From NCBI RefSeq assembly GCF_902459705.1, contig NZ_CABPRU010000010.1, forward strand, positions 1 through 64,000: DNA of 64,000 nucleotides, given 5' to 3'. The stretch's first letter is position 1. Every line of letters begins with the position of its first letter. The notes beneath the pieces were generated by a model, which saw only the letters and a program-made list of their open reading frames with translations, did not search any database and was not told where the DNA came from. Made by a program: the position numbers and the translations under genes. Below are positions 18,231-27,724 of the stretch, in pieces. The DNA comes from Pandoraea terrigena. GTDB lineage: Bacteria; Pseudomonadota; Gammaproteobacteria; Burkholderiales; Burkholderiaceae.

Positions 18231-19310
18231 TCAGATCACCCGCACACCGGGCGTGCCCGGACGCATGGCGCCAATGATGCCGGCGGCGTCGAAGCCGTCG
18301 GCGCGGAACACCGCGAGCACGTCGTCGACCGCGCCGGGCGCGCACGACACCAGCAGCCCGCCTGCCGTCTGCGGATCGCACAACAGATCGCGATCACGCG
18401 TCGTCAACCGCTCCCCCAACTCGACCGACGCGCCGTAGGACGCCCAGTTCCGGCCGGACGCGCCGGTGATGCATCCCTGGTCGGCCAATTCGCGCACGCC
18501 GTCGAACAGCGGCACGTCGGACATGCGCAGATACGCCGCCAGATGCGCACCGCGGCACATTTCGAGCGTGTGGCCGAGCAGACCGAAGCCCGTGACATCC
18601 GTGAGCGCGTGCACGCCGGGCAACGCCGCGAGCGCCGGGCCGACGCGGTTCAGGCGCGTCGTGGCGTCGATCATGCGGCGATAGCCCGCCTCGTCCAACT
18701 GATTCTTCTTGAGCGCCGCCGACATCACGCCCACGCCGAGCGGCTTGCCGAGGACGAGCACATCGCCCGCCTGCGCATCGGCGTTGCGCTTCAGGCGCTT
18801 GGGATGCACCACCCCGAGCGCGGCGAGTCCGTAGATCGGCTCGACCGAATCGATGCTGTGCCCGCCCGCAATCGGAATGCCCGCCTCGGTACAGATCGAT
18901 TCGCCGCCGCGCAGGATCGCGCGGATCGTCTCGTGCGGCAGCACGTTGATCGGCATGCCGACGATGGCCAGCGCAAAGATCGGCTTGCCGCCCATCGCAT
19001 AGATGTCGGACAGGGCGTTGGTCGCGGCGATGCGGCCAAAGTCGAACGGGTCGTCGACGATCGGCATGAAAAAGTCCGTCGTCGCGATGATGGCCTGCTC
19101 GTCGTTGAGCTGGTAGACCGCGGCGTCGTCGGAGGTTTCCGTGCCCACGAGCAGCGCGGCCGGGGCCGGTAGCGGCGTATCGTTGCGCGCGAGCAGTTCG
19201 GACAGCACACCCGGTGCGATCTTGCAGCCGCAGCCGCCACCGTGCGAGAGCGAAGTCAAACGCGGTGCGGCCAGTGCGGCGCCCGCTTGGGTTGCATCGA
19301 TTGCGGTCAT
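18231..19310 (-). CDS. selD: Selenophosphate synthase
   Basis: The 359-aa enzyme makes selenophosphate from selenide and ATP. The active-site C27 and K30 lie in SHGGGCGCK, so this is the cysteine form, not a selenocysteine form. The ATP-binding Asp-rich motifs (DDAAVYQ, TTDFFMPIVDDP) and GGHSID are present. It is a single gene, convergent with the box hydrolase. No selA, selB, selC or mnmH is in the window, so whether selenium goes to proteins or to tRNA cannot be said. Confidence 0.96.
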   Translation of the reverse strand: MTAIDATQAGAALAAPRLTSLSHGGGCGCKIAPGVLSELLARNDTPLPAPAALLVGTETSDDAAVYQLNDEQAIIATTDFFMPIVDDPFDFGRIAATNALSDIYAMGGKPIFALAIVGMPINVLPHETIRAILRGGESICTEAGIPIAGGHSIDSVEPIYGLAALGVVHPKRLKRNADAQAGDVLVLGKPLGVGVMSAALKKNQLDEAGYRRMIDATTRLNRVGPALAALPGVHALTDVTGFGLLGHTLEMCRGAHLAAYLRMSDVPLFDGVRELADQGCITGASGRNWASYGASVELGERLTTRDRDLLCDPQTAGGLLVSCAPGAVDDVLAVFRADGFDAAGIIGAMRPGTPGVRVI

Positions 19311-19604
19311 GGTCGTTGGTGTTCGTTGCGAGTGGCCGGGAAGCCGTCACAAGGCAGGCGAGCGCCCCGATCGGCGCGTCGCCGGCGAGATATTCGCACC
19401 CGCCGCGCCCGGAATAACGACAGTTTGCCAAAAGTCGACGTATTATGAAGCAGCTTTTGCGCGTCGAATTGTCTCGAAATGGCGGTCGACGGCGCAAGGC
19501 GACCGATTTACCGCGTCCCGGCATCGGGGGGACGCCATTGCCGCAGTATCGCAACACCCTAACCACCATGCGCCATGAGCGCTGACGCTTAAGGGGACCC
19601 CACC

Positions 19605-20762
19605 ATGCAACGCCGCCGCTTCCTCTCGCTGGGCGCCTGCGCCCTGCCCGCTTCCCTGCTGTCCACTTCGCTCGTTCCCGCCGCCGCGCAGGCCGCGCCG
19701 ATCGATACCATGTCGCACGGCTCGGCCGACGGCTGGCGCACGTTCGAGCTGACAACGCGAGTCGACCTGGCCGCCGGGCGAGGCCCGGCCAATGTCTGGC
19801 TGCCGGTTGCGATTTCGCCGTCCGGCGGCTACCAGCATGCGCTCGGCACGCACTGGGAGGCCCCGGGTGCGAGTGCCGCTTTGCGCATGGTGCATGGCGC
19901 CTCTGGCATCGGCGTGCCGATGCTGGCGGTGGCATGGCCCGAGGGAGCGGCCCGCGACACTCGCACTGTGACAATGGTCAATACCTTTACCACGCGCGAC
20001 CGGGTCGTCGACTTGTCGCAACCGCCTTCGGCCAACGCGCCGCGCGAATCGCCGGCCGCGTTGCGCCAGTACCTTCAGCCGACGGCGCTTCAGCCGACCG
20101 ACGGCCTCGTGCGCGAGACAGCCGAGAAGATCACGCGCGGCAAGACGGGCGACGTGGCAAAGGCGCGTGCCATCTACCAATGGATCGTGGAGAATTGCCG
20201 GCGCGAAGGTTCCGTGCGCGGTTGCGGCACGGGCGACGTGCGCTACATGCTCACCACCGGCGACCTCGCGGGCAAATGCGCCGACATCAACGCGCTCTTC
20301 ACCGCGCTCGCACGCTCGGTCGGGATTCCCGCGCGCGATGCGTATGGCGTTCGGGTCGCGACGTCGCGCCGCGGCTTCAACAGCCTGGGCAAGGCGGGGG
20401 ACGTCACGCGGGCCCAGCATTGCCGTGCCGAGTTCTACGCGGCCGGCTACGGATGGGTGCCGGTCGACCCGGCGGACGTACGCAAGGTCGCGCTTGAAGA
20501 AGTCCCCGGTGGTCTGCGGCTCGACGACGTGCGCGTGCGTGCCGCCCGCGCGATGCTCTTCGGCCAGTGGGAAATGAACTGGGTCGCGTTCAATCACGGC
20601 GCCGACATTACTCTGCCGGGCGCTCCGGGGGCACAGGACGCACGCCCGAACACGGTGCCGTTCCTCATGTATCCGAACGGCGAGGTAGCGCACGCCCGGC
20701 TCGACAGCCTTGATCCGGACACGTTCCGCTACCGCATGGACGCTCGCGAAATCACCGCCTGA
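19605..20762 (+). CDS. Exported transglutaminase-like protein
   Basis: The 385-aa protein begins with a Tat-like signal (MQRRRFLSLG, hydrophobic stretch, AQAAP), so it likely acts in the periplasm. A transglutaminase-like core at about 170-300 has the Cys-His-Asp triad C225 (GKCADI), H272 (QHCRAEFY) and D288 (WVPVDPADV). The start follows AAGGGGA. A thioredoxin-like gene follows after 11 nt and shares the operon. Bacterial proteins of this fold are usually peptidases; the substrate is not known. Confidence 0.88.
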   Translation: MQRRRFLSLGACALPASLLSTSLVPAAAQAAPIDTMSHGSADGWRTFELTTRVDLAAGRGPANVWLPVAISPSGGYQHALGTHWEAPGASAALRMVHGASGIGVPMLAVAWPEGAARDTRTVTMVNTFTTRDRVVDLSQPPSANAPRESPAALRQYLQPTALQPTDGLVRETAEKITRGKTGDVAKARAIYQWIVENCRREGSVRGCGTGDVRYMLTTGDLAGKCADINALFTALARSVGIPARDAYGVRVATSRRGFNSLGKAGDVTRAQHCRAEFYAAGYGWVPVDPADVRKVALEEVPGGLRLDDVRVRAARAMLFGQWEMNWVAFNHGADITLPGAPGAQDARPNTVPFLMYPNGEVAHARLDSLDPDTFRYRMDAREITA

Positions 20763-20773
20763 AGCGCACCGCC

Positions 20774-21373
<600 letters not shown>

Positions 21374-21414
21374 GCGCGCGTCGCCGCCGACACGCCCCCC
21401 CCCGGCATCCGTCG

Positions 21415-22338
21415 TCACCCGGCCGCCATCGACGGCGCGGCCGCGCGCACATGATCGAGCAGCCGGGCCGCAGGGCCGGCGAGCACGCCTTCGCGATGGG
21501 CACAAAACAACGGCGCGCGCGGCGCGGGCGCAAGCGGCCGATAGACGATACCTTCCACCTGCATGCGCATGAGCGACGCGGGCACGACCGACACGCCCAG
21601 TCCCGCCGCGACGAGCGACAGCGTGGTGAGCAGACGCGGCGCTTCCTGCTCGATATTCGGGCTGAAGCCCGCGCCGTGGCACGCCGCGATGATGGTGTCG
21701 TACAACCCCTGCCCCGTGCGGCGTCGATAAAGAATCAGCTTCTGCGTGGCAATGGCCGTCATCGGCACGGCCGCCTTGCCCGCGCGCCCGGTCCGGGCGA
21801 GTGGATGCGCCGACGGCACCGCAAGCACCATCGGTTCTTCAAGCACCGGCACGAAGACGATCTGCGCGGTATCCCCCTGCGGCTGACGCACGAACGCGAC
21901 ATCCAGGTGCCCGTCGCGCAGGCCGTCGAGCAACTCGCTCGTACTGCTCTCGTCAAGCATCAGCGAGACGGCGGGCGCATCGCTGCGGAAGGTCCGAATC
22001 ACCGTCGGCACGAACGGGTGCAATGCCGCCGAACTGGTCAGGCCTACCGACAGTCGGCCCTTGATGCCCGCCGCGACACGGCGTACGTCGTCGACCGCCT
22101 GATCGAGTTTGCGCACGACCTCGTAGGCGTCGCCGAGAAATGCCTGACCGGCGTCGGTCAGCGCCATGCCGCGCGGCAGGCGCTCGAAGAGCGTCACGCC
22201 CAACTGGGTTTCCAGTACCCGTATCTGTTGCGAGAGCGGCGGTTGCCCGATGCCCAGACGCTCGGCCGCGCGCGTCATGTGTCCCGTTTCGGCCACCGCA
22301 ATGAAGTACCGCAACAGGCGTACGTCGATATTTGCCAT
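21415..22338 (-). CDS. LysR-type transcriptional regulator
   Basis: The 307-aa protein has an N-terminal winged helix (RYFIAVAETGHMTRAAERLG, SQQIRVLE) and a C-terminal effector-binding domain from about 90. It is transcribed away from the split chromate transporter, with two dyads in the shared region, so it most likely regulates those genes and itself. The ligand is unknown. Confidence 0.93.
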   Translation of the reverse strand: MANIDVRLLRYFIAVAETGHMTRAAERLGIGQPPLSQQIRVLETQLGVTLFERLPRGMALTDAGQAFLGDAYEVVRKLDQAVDDVRRVAAGIKGRLSVGLTSSAALHPFVPTVIRTFRSDAPAVSLMLDESSTSELLDGLRDGHLDVAFVRQPQGDTAQIVFVPVLEEPMVLAVPSAHPLARTGRAGKAAVPMTAIATQKLILYRRRTGQGLYDTIIAACHGAGFSPNIEQEAPRLLTTLSLVAAGLGVSVVPASLMRMQVEGIVYRPLAPAPRAPLFCAHREGVLAGPAARLLDHVRAAAPSMAAG

Positions 22339-22384
22339 ATTGATCCGATATGATTCAAGTCACTTCCATATATTGGACAATATA
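22336..22384. promoter_or_regulatory. LysR operator candidates in the lysR-chr region
   Basis: A perfect inverted repeat TATATTG-GA-CAATATA lies at 22369-22384. A second, CATAT-N7-ATATG (22336-22352), overlaps the lysR start codon. Both are AT-rich in a GC-rich setting and fit the recall/activation site pair of LysR-type control. Confidence 0.55.
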
Positions 22385-22497
22385 GCGCAATCCGCCTACT
22401 CTGCAGGGGTTCCGCGCGGCATCGGTGTCTCCGTCCTTCGGTGGCGGCCCGTGCCGGGCGGCCCCCACCGTAGTCCAGATGTCAGAACGAACCCGCC

Positions 22498-23100
22498 ATG
22501 AGCCTTCCGGCCCCTTCCGCGCCTGCCGACGCTGGCGCTCCCGCAACGACGCCGGCGCCGCCGGTTGCCGACATCCCAAGCATTCGCGCGCTGTTCCTCG
22601 GTTTTCTCAGCCTCGGCATGACCGCGTTCGGCGGGGCGTTGCCGTTGGCGCGTCGCATGATCGTCGAGAGGCATCGATGGATCACGTCCGCCGAATTCAC
22701 CGATTTGCTGGGGCTGTGCCAATTCCTGCCCGGCGGCAACATCATCAATCTGTCGGTCGCGCTCGGCATGCGGTTTCACGGGTGGCGCGGCGCGCTCGCG
22801 TCGATCCTCGGCCTGATCGCCGTGCCGTCGGCGGTGGTCATCGCGCTGGGCACGATCTATCAGCATTTTCAGCATGACCCGCACGTGCGGCATCTTTTCG
22901 CCGGGCTCGCGGCGGCCGCTGCCGGGCTGTTGATCCAGATGGCGTGGAAAGTGTCGTGGCCGCTGCGCAAGTCACTCGTGCTTGCGTGTGTGGCGGCGGC
23001 ATGCTTCATCGCCATCGCGGTGCTGCGCCTGCCGCTCGTGCTCACCATGGGGGTGCTCACGCCAATCTCCCTGTATGCCACGTCGCGGGTGTCGCCATGA
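22498..23100 (+). CDS. Chromate transporter, N-terminal half (short-chain ChrA)
   Basis: The 200-aa membrane protein is one half of a split CHR transporter. After a Pro/Ala-rich cytoplasmic start it carries the family motifs FGGALPLARR and the LCQFLPGGNIINLS segment, then four or five hydrophobic helices. Short-chain CHR proteins work as pairs encoded side by side; the partner overlaps its stop by 4 nt. Chromate efflux is the family's known role, but short-chain pairs can prefer other anions. Confidence 0.9.
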   Translation: MSLPAPSAPADAGAPATTPAPPVADIPSIRALFLGFLSLGMTAFGGALPLARRMIVERHRWITSAEFTDLLGLCQFLPGGNIINLSVALGMRFHGWRGALASILGLIAVPSAVVIALGTIYQHFQHDPHVRHLFAGLAAAAAGLLIQMAWKVSWPLRKSLVLACVAAACFIAIAVLRLPLVLTMGVLTPISLYATSRVSP

Positions 23101-23627
23101 CCGGCACACTCGTCTCGCTCGCGCTCATCTTCTCGCAGTTATCGGTGCTGGCCTTCGGCGGCGGCAACACGATCCTGCCGGAAATGGAGCGCCAGGTCGT
23201 CGATCTGCACCACTGGATGACCTCGGAAGAATTCAGCGCCCTGTTCGCGCTAGGACAGGCAGCGCCCGGTCCGAACCTCATGATCGTGACGCTCGTCGGC
23301 TGGCACGTGGCCGGCTGGCAAGGCATGCTCGTCACGTCGCTCGCGAAGTTCGGGCCGTCCTCGCTCATCACGGTCGGGGTGCTGCACTTGTGGGAGCGTT
23401 TCAAGGATCGACCGTGGCGTCGGCTCGTGCAGGCCGGCCTGGTGCCGATGACGGCGGGGCTCGTCACCGCGAGTGCGGCGCTGATCGCCGAAGCGTCGGC
23501 AACCTCATGGCCGCTCGCCGGCATCACCGCAGCCGTGGCCGTGCTTGCGATCCGCACGCGCGTGCATCCCTTGTGGTGGCTTGCCGCAGGCAGCGTCGCG
23601 GGCTTGCTCGGCGGGGCGTACCTGTAG
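23097..23627 (+). CDS. Chromate transporter, C-terminal half (short-chain ChrA)
   Basis: The 176-aa protein begins at the ATGA overlap with the upstream half. It repeats the family motifs in variant form (AFGGGNTILPEMERQVV, LGQAAPGPNLMIVT) and has several membrane helices. With its partner it should form the full transporter. Both are probably under the divergent LysR regulator. Confidence 0.9.
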   Translation: MTGTLVSLALIFSQLSVLAFGGGNTILPEMERQVVDLHHWMTSEEFSALFALGQAAPGPNLMIVTLVGWHVAGWQGMLVTSLAKFGPSSLITVGVLHLWERFKDRPWRRLVQAGLVPMTAGLVTASAALIAEASATSWPLAGITAAVAVLAIRTRVHPLWWLAAGSVAGLLGGAYL

Positions 23628-23654
23628 CGCGAACGCCCGCCCCCACCACAGACG

Positions 23655-25001
23655 TCAGCCCCTTCCTGCCTCGCACACTTGGGCGTAGGACGCGTGCCAG
23701 TGGTCACGGCCCAACGCGCCGACCCCGTCGACCAGATACATCCAGTCGGTGGATCCGATCACCAGTGACGGCGGCGTATCGCCGCGCGCCAACGCCGCGA
23801 GACGCGGCGGACACGGGGTACGCCGCCCGGCCTTTCCGGCCACCATCATCACGCGGGCAATCCATGGCGCGACGTCCGACGGGATCGCCGGTACCACGAC
23901 ATCTCCCGCCTGCGCCACCGGCGCGTCGGTCCAGCGCCAGGCGAAGCGCGCGCTGATACGCGTGCGTGTCGCGAGGCCTATGGCGTCGAGAACGCGCCCG
24001 CAGGTCATCCCGCGCTGGGCGGCGGTATTCAGCGCGCACACCGTGAGGTTTCGCCAGTTGCCGACGCCACCGCAGTCGTCGCGCACACTGGCGGCGATCA
24101 GCGCGACGACGCGGGATCGGACGCGCCGCAGGGCCTCTGGATGCGTCAGCATCGCGCGCGCGTTTCGCGTGTCGTCCGAGAGATCGTCCGTCGTCTCCGA
24201 CGGATCGAAAAGTTGCACGTCTACCGGATGGACGCTGAACGTCGGCGCGTTCTCGACGTCGCTTCGCCAATCGGGTTCGAGACGCTCGCGCAGCAGCGCG
24301 AAGGCGGCATCGTCGCGGATCAACGAGGGGCGGTCGTCGCTTATATGCAGCGCCTGACGGACAACGTCGGGCAGACGGAAGCCCAGGCCGTGCGCCAGCA
24401 GTTGGCATAGCCCGACCACCCGGTCGCTTTGCCCGAGGCTGACTTGCGGGGCGTCGGCAATGTGCAGGATCAACGATTCCGCGATGCGCAGTTCCGCGAA
24501 CTTGCGGCGCGTGGTTGCGCCAGCCCGTGCCGAAACGGCGGAAATCGGGAGCGGATTGACGGCCGTGCGTGTCGCGTCGAATGCCGCCAGGCACTGGCGC
24601 ATGGCAGTGATTTCGGCCACGTTACGACGACTGAGTTGCGCATCGGTCTCGAGCCCCCATTGGCGTGGCGCGTCCTCGCTCGAATTCGCACCGAAGGCGT
24701 GTTCCAGCGCTCGCAGTTCCGGCCAAAGATATCGGCAAGCGGCGCCGATGGTCACCGCGCTCAGTGCACAGGCAAATGTCACGTCGGCGGCGGCGGGCAG
24801 TCCTGCGCCGTGCCGTTGGTACCCCAGGCGCGCGCTTTGCCACGCACCGTCGAGCAGATGGCGCAGCCCGCTGTCTCGCAAACACGCGGCCGCACCTGCG
24901 AAGTCGCCGCGAAGTCCATCATGGAGACAGTTCGCCGCCTCGTTGGCCAGGCGCAGAAAGGTGTTCACGGGGGGAGATGCCGCATGGGGCACGAATGGCA
25001 T
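23655..25001 (-). CDS. Unrecognised 448-aa protein
   Basis: The start at 25001 is set by a perfect AGGAGG 7 nt upstream. No signal peptide, transmembrane helix or catalytic motif is clear. The sequence is Ala/Arg/Asp-rich and mostly helical in look. A stretch at about 295-355 (RSRVVALIAASVRDDCGG, then NWRNLTVCALNTAAQ, then an Arg-rich helix) loosely follows the Cys-containing core of NEL-type E3 ligase effectors, but the Asp after the key Cys is missing. That resemblance is weak. The gene stands alone on the minus strand, 28 bp from the chromate transporter stop. Confidence 0.6.
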   Translation of the reverse strand: MPFVPHAASPPVNTFLRLANEAANCLHDGLRGDFAGAAACLRDSGLRHLLDGAWQSARLGYQRHGAGLPAAADVTFACALSAVTIGAACRYLWPELRALEHAFGANSSEDAPRQWGLETDAQLSRRNVAEITAMRQCLAAFDATRTAVNPLPISAVSARAGATTRRKFAELRIAESLILHIADAPQVSLGQSDRVVGLCQLLAHGLGFRLPDVVRQALHISDDRPSLIRDDAAFALLRERLEPDWRSDVENAPTFSVHPVDVQLFDPSETTDDLSDDTRNARAMLTHPEALRRVRSRVVALIAASVRDDCGGVGNWRNLTVCALNTAAQRGMTCGRVLDAIGLATRTRISARFAWRWTDAPVAQAGDVVVPAIPSDVAPWIARVMMVAGKAGRRTPCPPRLAALARGDTPPSLVIGSTDWMYLVDGVGALGRDHWHASYAQVCEAGRG

Positions 25002-25415
25002 GTCGCTGCCTCCTGGATGTGGGAAAGACAGCATCGTCCGCCACGACTGCGCGAGGCGCTTCAGGATTCGCCCGTCCCCCTGTCGGACAGCCTCACGTGG
25101 AATCTGGGATGCCGCCGCCGTTACGTCGCTGCCGAATCCACAGGACGCCGCTTCGCGCGCCGGAAAGTCGCATCAAACGGCGCACCGCCCCACGGAGGCA
25201 ATGCCACCGGGACGCCCGCCTTGTGTTTTATCTGGCGACACCCACTCGCCAGGCAGCACCGATATCACCGAATAAATCCCTGAAAGCCCCGTCTGACGGG
25301 GCTTTTGCGCTATTACAACAGTCGCTTGCGTGCTACGCTATCTCGCCTAGAATCTGAGCCAGAGTTTGTCGACGGGCTCATTGCTGTTCACGCCTCTCAC
25401 CGCCCCGCGAGCGCC
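25002..25415. other. Intergenic region with an orphan terminator
   Basis: This holds the promoter of the minus-strand unknown gene and that of the penicillin-binding protein. No protein gene is convincing. On the plus strand about 280 bp lead up to a strong terminator at 25283-25308, with no coding gene in front of it, so a small RNA ending there is possible. Confidence 0.35.
25283..25308 (+). terminator. Rho-independent terminator without an obvious gene
   Basis: AAAGCCCCGT (25283-25292) pairs perfectly with ACGGGGCTTT (25296-25305) around a CTG loop. The plus strand continues T then GCGC; the minus strand ends in TTTC. The nearest plus-strand gene stop is 1.6 kb upstream, with an opposite-strand gene between. 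Confidence 0.75.
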
Positions 25416-27203
25416 ATGCAAAAGAATCGCCAGCCCAAGGACGTCACGTTCGCCTCCAGTCCGGTATTGCAGTCGCGAATGTCGATCTGGCGCTCCAAGT
25501 TCGTCGTCATCACGATCACCGTCGCGTTCATTGGACTGGTCGTGCGAGCGTTCTGGATTGCCGGACCGGGCAACAGCTTCTACATTGCGCAGGGCGAAAA
25601 GCGTTACGAGCACGCCATCGTCATGCCAGGGGTGCGCGGCAAGATCGAGGATCGCGATGGCCGCGTGCTCGCGACCAGTCTGCCGATGCGCACCATCTGG
25701 GCCGTGCCGGCCGAAGTGCCGGACGACCTGTCCGACATCGCCGTGCAGAAAGCCAGCAAGCTGCTCGGCATTCCCGTGAAGGAACTGCGCACCAAGCTCA
25801 TCGGCGAGAAAAAGTTCGTCTATGTGAAGCGTCAGGTCTCGCCGGAGATCGGCAAGCAGGTGGAAGCCCTGGGCATACCGGGTGTCTACGAAAGCAGCGA
25901 ATACAAGCGTTTCTACCCCGAGGGCGAAGTCGCGGCGCACGTCGTGGGCTTCACCAACGTCGAAGACAAGGGCCAGGAAGGCATGGAGTTGGGCGAGGAG
26001 TCCTTGCTCGAAGGCAAGGCGGGGGTGCGGCGCGTCATCAAGGACCGCATCGGCCGGACCATCCAGGACCTCGACGATTCCAGTCCGCCGCGAGATGGCA
26101 AGGACATTCGCCTGACGCTGGATACGCGTGTGCAGTACATCGCCTACGAGGCCTTGAAGCATGCGCTGGAACGCACAGGGGCGAAAGCCGCGATGGCGGT
26201 CGTCATCGATGCCAAGTCTGGCCAGGTGCTGGCGTTGACCAACTTGCCCACTTACAACCCGAACGATCGCGCGCATTTGACGGGCGAGCAACTGCGCAAC
26301 CGCGTGTTCACTGACGTCTTCGAGCCGGGCTCGATTCTCAAGCCGTTCACCATGGCGCTGGCGTTGGACCTGCATCGGCTCACGCCGACCACGCTCATCG
26401 ACACGGGGCCGGGGCGCTATGTCTTCGAAGGCGCGACCATCAGCGACGACAATGCGAACGGGGTGTTGACGGCCGCGGGTGTCATTCAGAAGTCGAGCAA
26501 CATTGGCATGACCAAGGTGTCGACGATGTTGCGGGCGGAGGAAATGTGGGACATGTTCACCGAGATCGGACTGGGCCAGCAGCCGAAGCTGGGCTTCCCG
26601 GGCGCGGTGTCGGGGCGTTTGCGTCCTTACAAATCGTGGCGGCGGATCGAGCAGGCGACGATGGCGTATGGCTACGGGGTATCGGCGTCGCTGTTCCAGC
26701 TCGCGCGTGCGTACACGATCTTCGCGAACGATGGCGTGCTTGTGCCCATCACCATCATCAAGCCGGATACGCCGGTGCAGCCGGAGGGGGTGCGGGTGAT
26801 CGACGCGCACACGGCGGCAGAGATGCGCCAGATGCTGGCCGGCGTGGTCGATACGGGCGGCACGGCCACAACGGCGCAGGTGGCCGGTTACAGCATTGGC
26901 GGCAAGACGGGGACGGCCTACAAGGCGGGCGCCCATGGATACGATCATTCGAAGTATCGGGCATCGTTCGTGGGGATCGCGCCGTTGTCGGCTCCGCGCC
27001 TGGTGATTGCGGTGTCGGTGGATGAGCCGAAGGCGTCGCAGCACTTTGGCGGTCAGGCGGCGGGGCCGGCGTTTGCGGAGATAGCGTCGCAGGCGTTGCC
27101 GCTGCTGGGGATTCGTCCGGACCTGCCGGTGCGACCCGGCGTGATCCTCGCCGCGCCGACGTCGGATACGCCGCCGGATGACAAGGCGGCGTCGCACGGA
27201 TAG
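25416..27203 (+). CDS. Class B penicillin-binding protein (FtsI/PBP3-like paralogue)
   Basis: The 595-aa peptidoglycan transpeptidase has a short cytoplasmic start, one membrane anchor (about 29-48) and a pedestal domain. Its catalytic domain carries Ser306 in the SxxK box (EPGSILKP), SSN at 360-362 and KTG at 497-499. It sits outside any division (dcw) cluster, so it is an extra FtsI-like enzyme, perhaps conditional or beta-lactam tolerant. The start is chosen as the Met before the basic tail; its ribosome site is poor. Confidence 0.92.
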   Translation: MQKNRQPKDVTFASSPVLQSRMSIWRSKFVVITITVAFIGLVVRAFWIAGPGNSFYIAQGEKRYEHAIVMPGVRGKIEDRDGRVLATSLPMRTIWAVPAEVPDDLSDIAVQKASKLLGIPVKELRTKLIGEKKFVYVKRQVSPEIGKQVEALGIPGVYESSEYKRFYPEGEVAAHVVGFTNVEDKGQEGMELGEESLLEGKAGVRRVIKDRIGRTIQDLDDSSPPRDGKDIRLTLDTRVQYIAYEALKHALERTGAKAAMAVVIDAKSGQVLALTNLPTYNPNDRAHLTGEQLRNRVFTDVFEPGSILKPFTMALALDLHRLTPTTLIDTGPGRYVFEGATISDDNANGVLTAAGVIQKSSNIGMTKVSTMLRAEEMWDMFTEIGLGQQPKLGFPGAVSGRLRPYKSWRRIEQATMAYGYGVSASLFQLARAYTIFANDGVLVPITIIKPDTPVQPEGVRVIDAHTAAEMRQMLAGVVDTGGTATTAQVAGYSIGGKTGTAYKAGAHGYDHSKYRASFVGIAPLSAPRLVIAVSVDEPKASQHFGGQAAGPAFAEIASQALPLLGIRPDLPVRPGVILAAPTSDTPPDDKAASHG

Positions 27204-27290
27204 GCCTTCGTGGCACGTGTCGGCGCCGCACCCGGACGATCTGGAGATGTGCCCGGGCGGCGGGAATGACAGGACGCGGGGGTGATGTGA

Positions 27291-27325
27291 AAAAGGCGGC
27301 CCGGAAACCGGCGCCGCCTTTCTCT
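27291..27325. terminator. Bidirectional terminator between the PBP gene and cyoD
   Basis: AAAGGCGGC (27292-27300) pairs with GCCGCCTTT (27313-27321), with an inner CCGG/CCGG helix. A and T runs on the two sides let it serve both convergent transcripts. Confidence 0.8.
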
Positions 27326-27358
27326 TGCTTGCCCGAAACGCAGGCAAGTCCTGGAGTC

Positions 27359-27724
27359 TTACATCCCCGGCATCATCAGCGTGTTGGCGTTGTGCATGAT
27401 CCACAGCGAGCCGACCAGCACGATCGACACGATCAGGATCGTGAACGCGAAGGCCATCACGTTCCAGCGCTGTTCCGACGAGCGGTCCATATGCAGGAAG
27501 TAGATCAGGTGGACGATGATCTGCACGAGGGCAGCGCCGAGAATCAGCGGCAGCACCGTCGACGGCGGCATCGTGCCATCCATCACAAGCTTGAACGGCA
27601 CGACCGTCAGGATCACCGCGAGCACGAAGCCGATCAGGTACGACTTCACGCTACCGTGGCTACCACCGGCCGCATTGTGGCCAGCGTCATGGCCGTGCGA
27701 TTGCACCGATTTCGTATTGCTCAT
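27359..27724 (-). CDS. cyoD: Cytochrome bo3 quinol oxidase subunit IV
   Basis: The 121-aa subunit has three membrane helices and a family-typical IVHLIYFLHMD segment. Its N-terminal tail is His- and Gly-rich (five His in the first 23 residues) and longer than in the E. coli protein. It assists assembly of subunits I and II. It follows cyoC directly with no gap. Confidence 0.94.
   Translation of the reverse strand: MSNTKSVQSHGHDAGHNAAGGSHGSVKSYLIGFVLAVILTVVPFKLVMDGTMPPSTVLPLILGAALVQIIVHLIYFLHMDRSSEQRWNVMAFAFTILIVSIVLVGSLWIMHNANTLMMPGM

Noticed and set aside
18231-19604. A tRNA-Sec (selC) gene or SECIS near selD.
   Set aside because: No cloverleaf with a UCA anticodon could be found in the flanks.
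25347-27404. A 685-codon open frame opposite the penicillin-binding protein gene.
   Set aside because: Arg/His-rich mirror composition and full overlap with a gene carrying all catalytic motifs.
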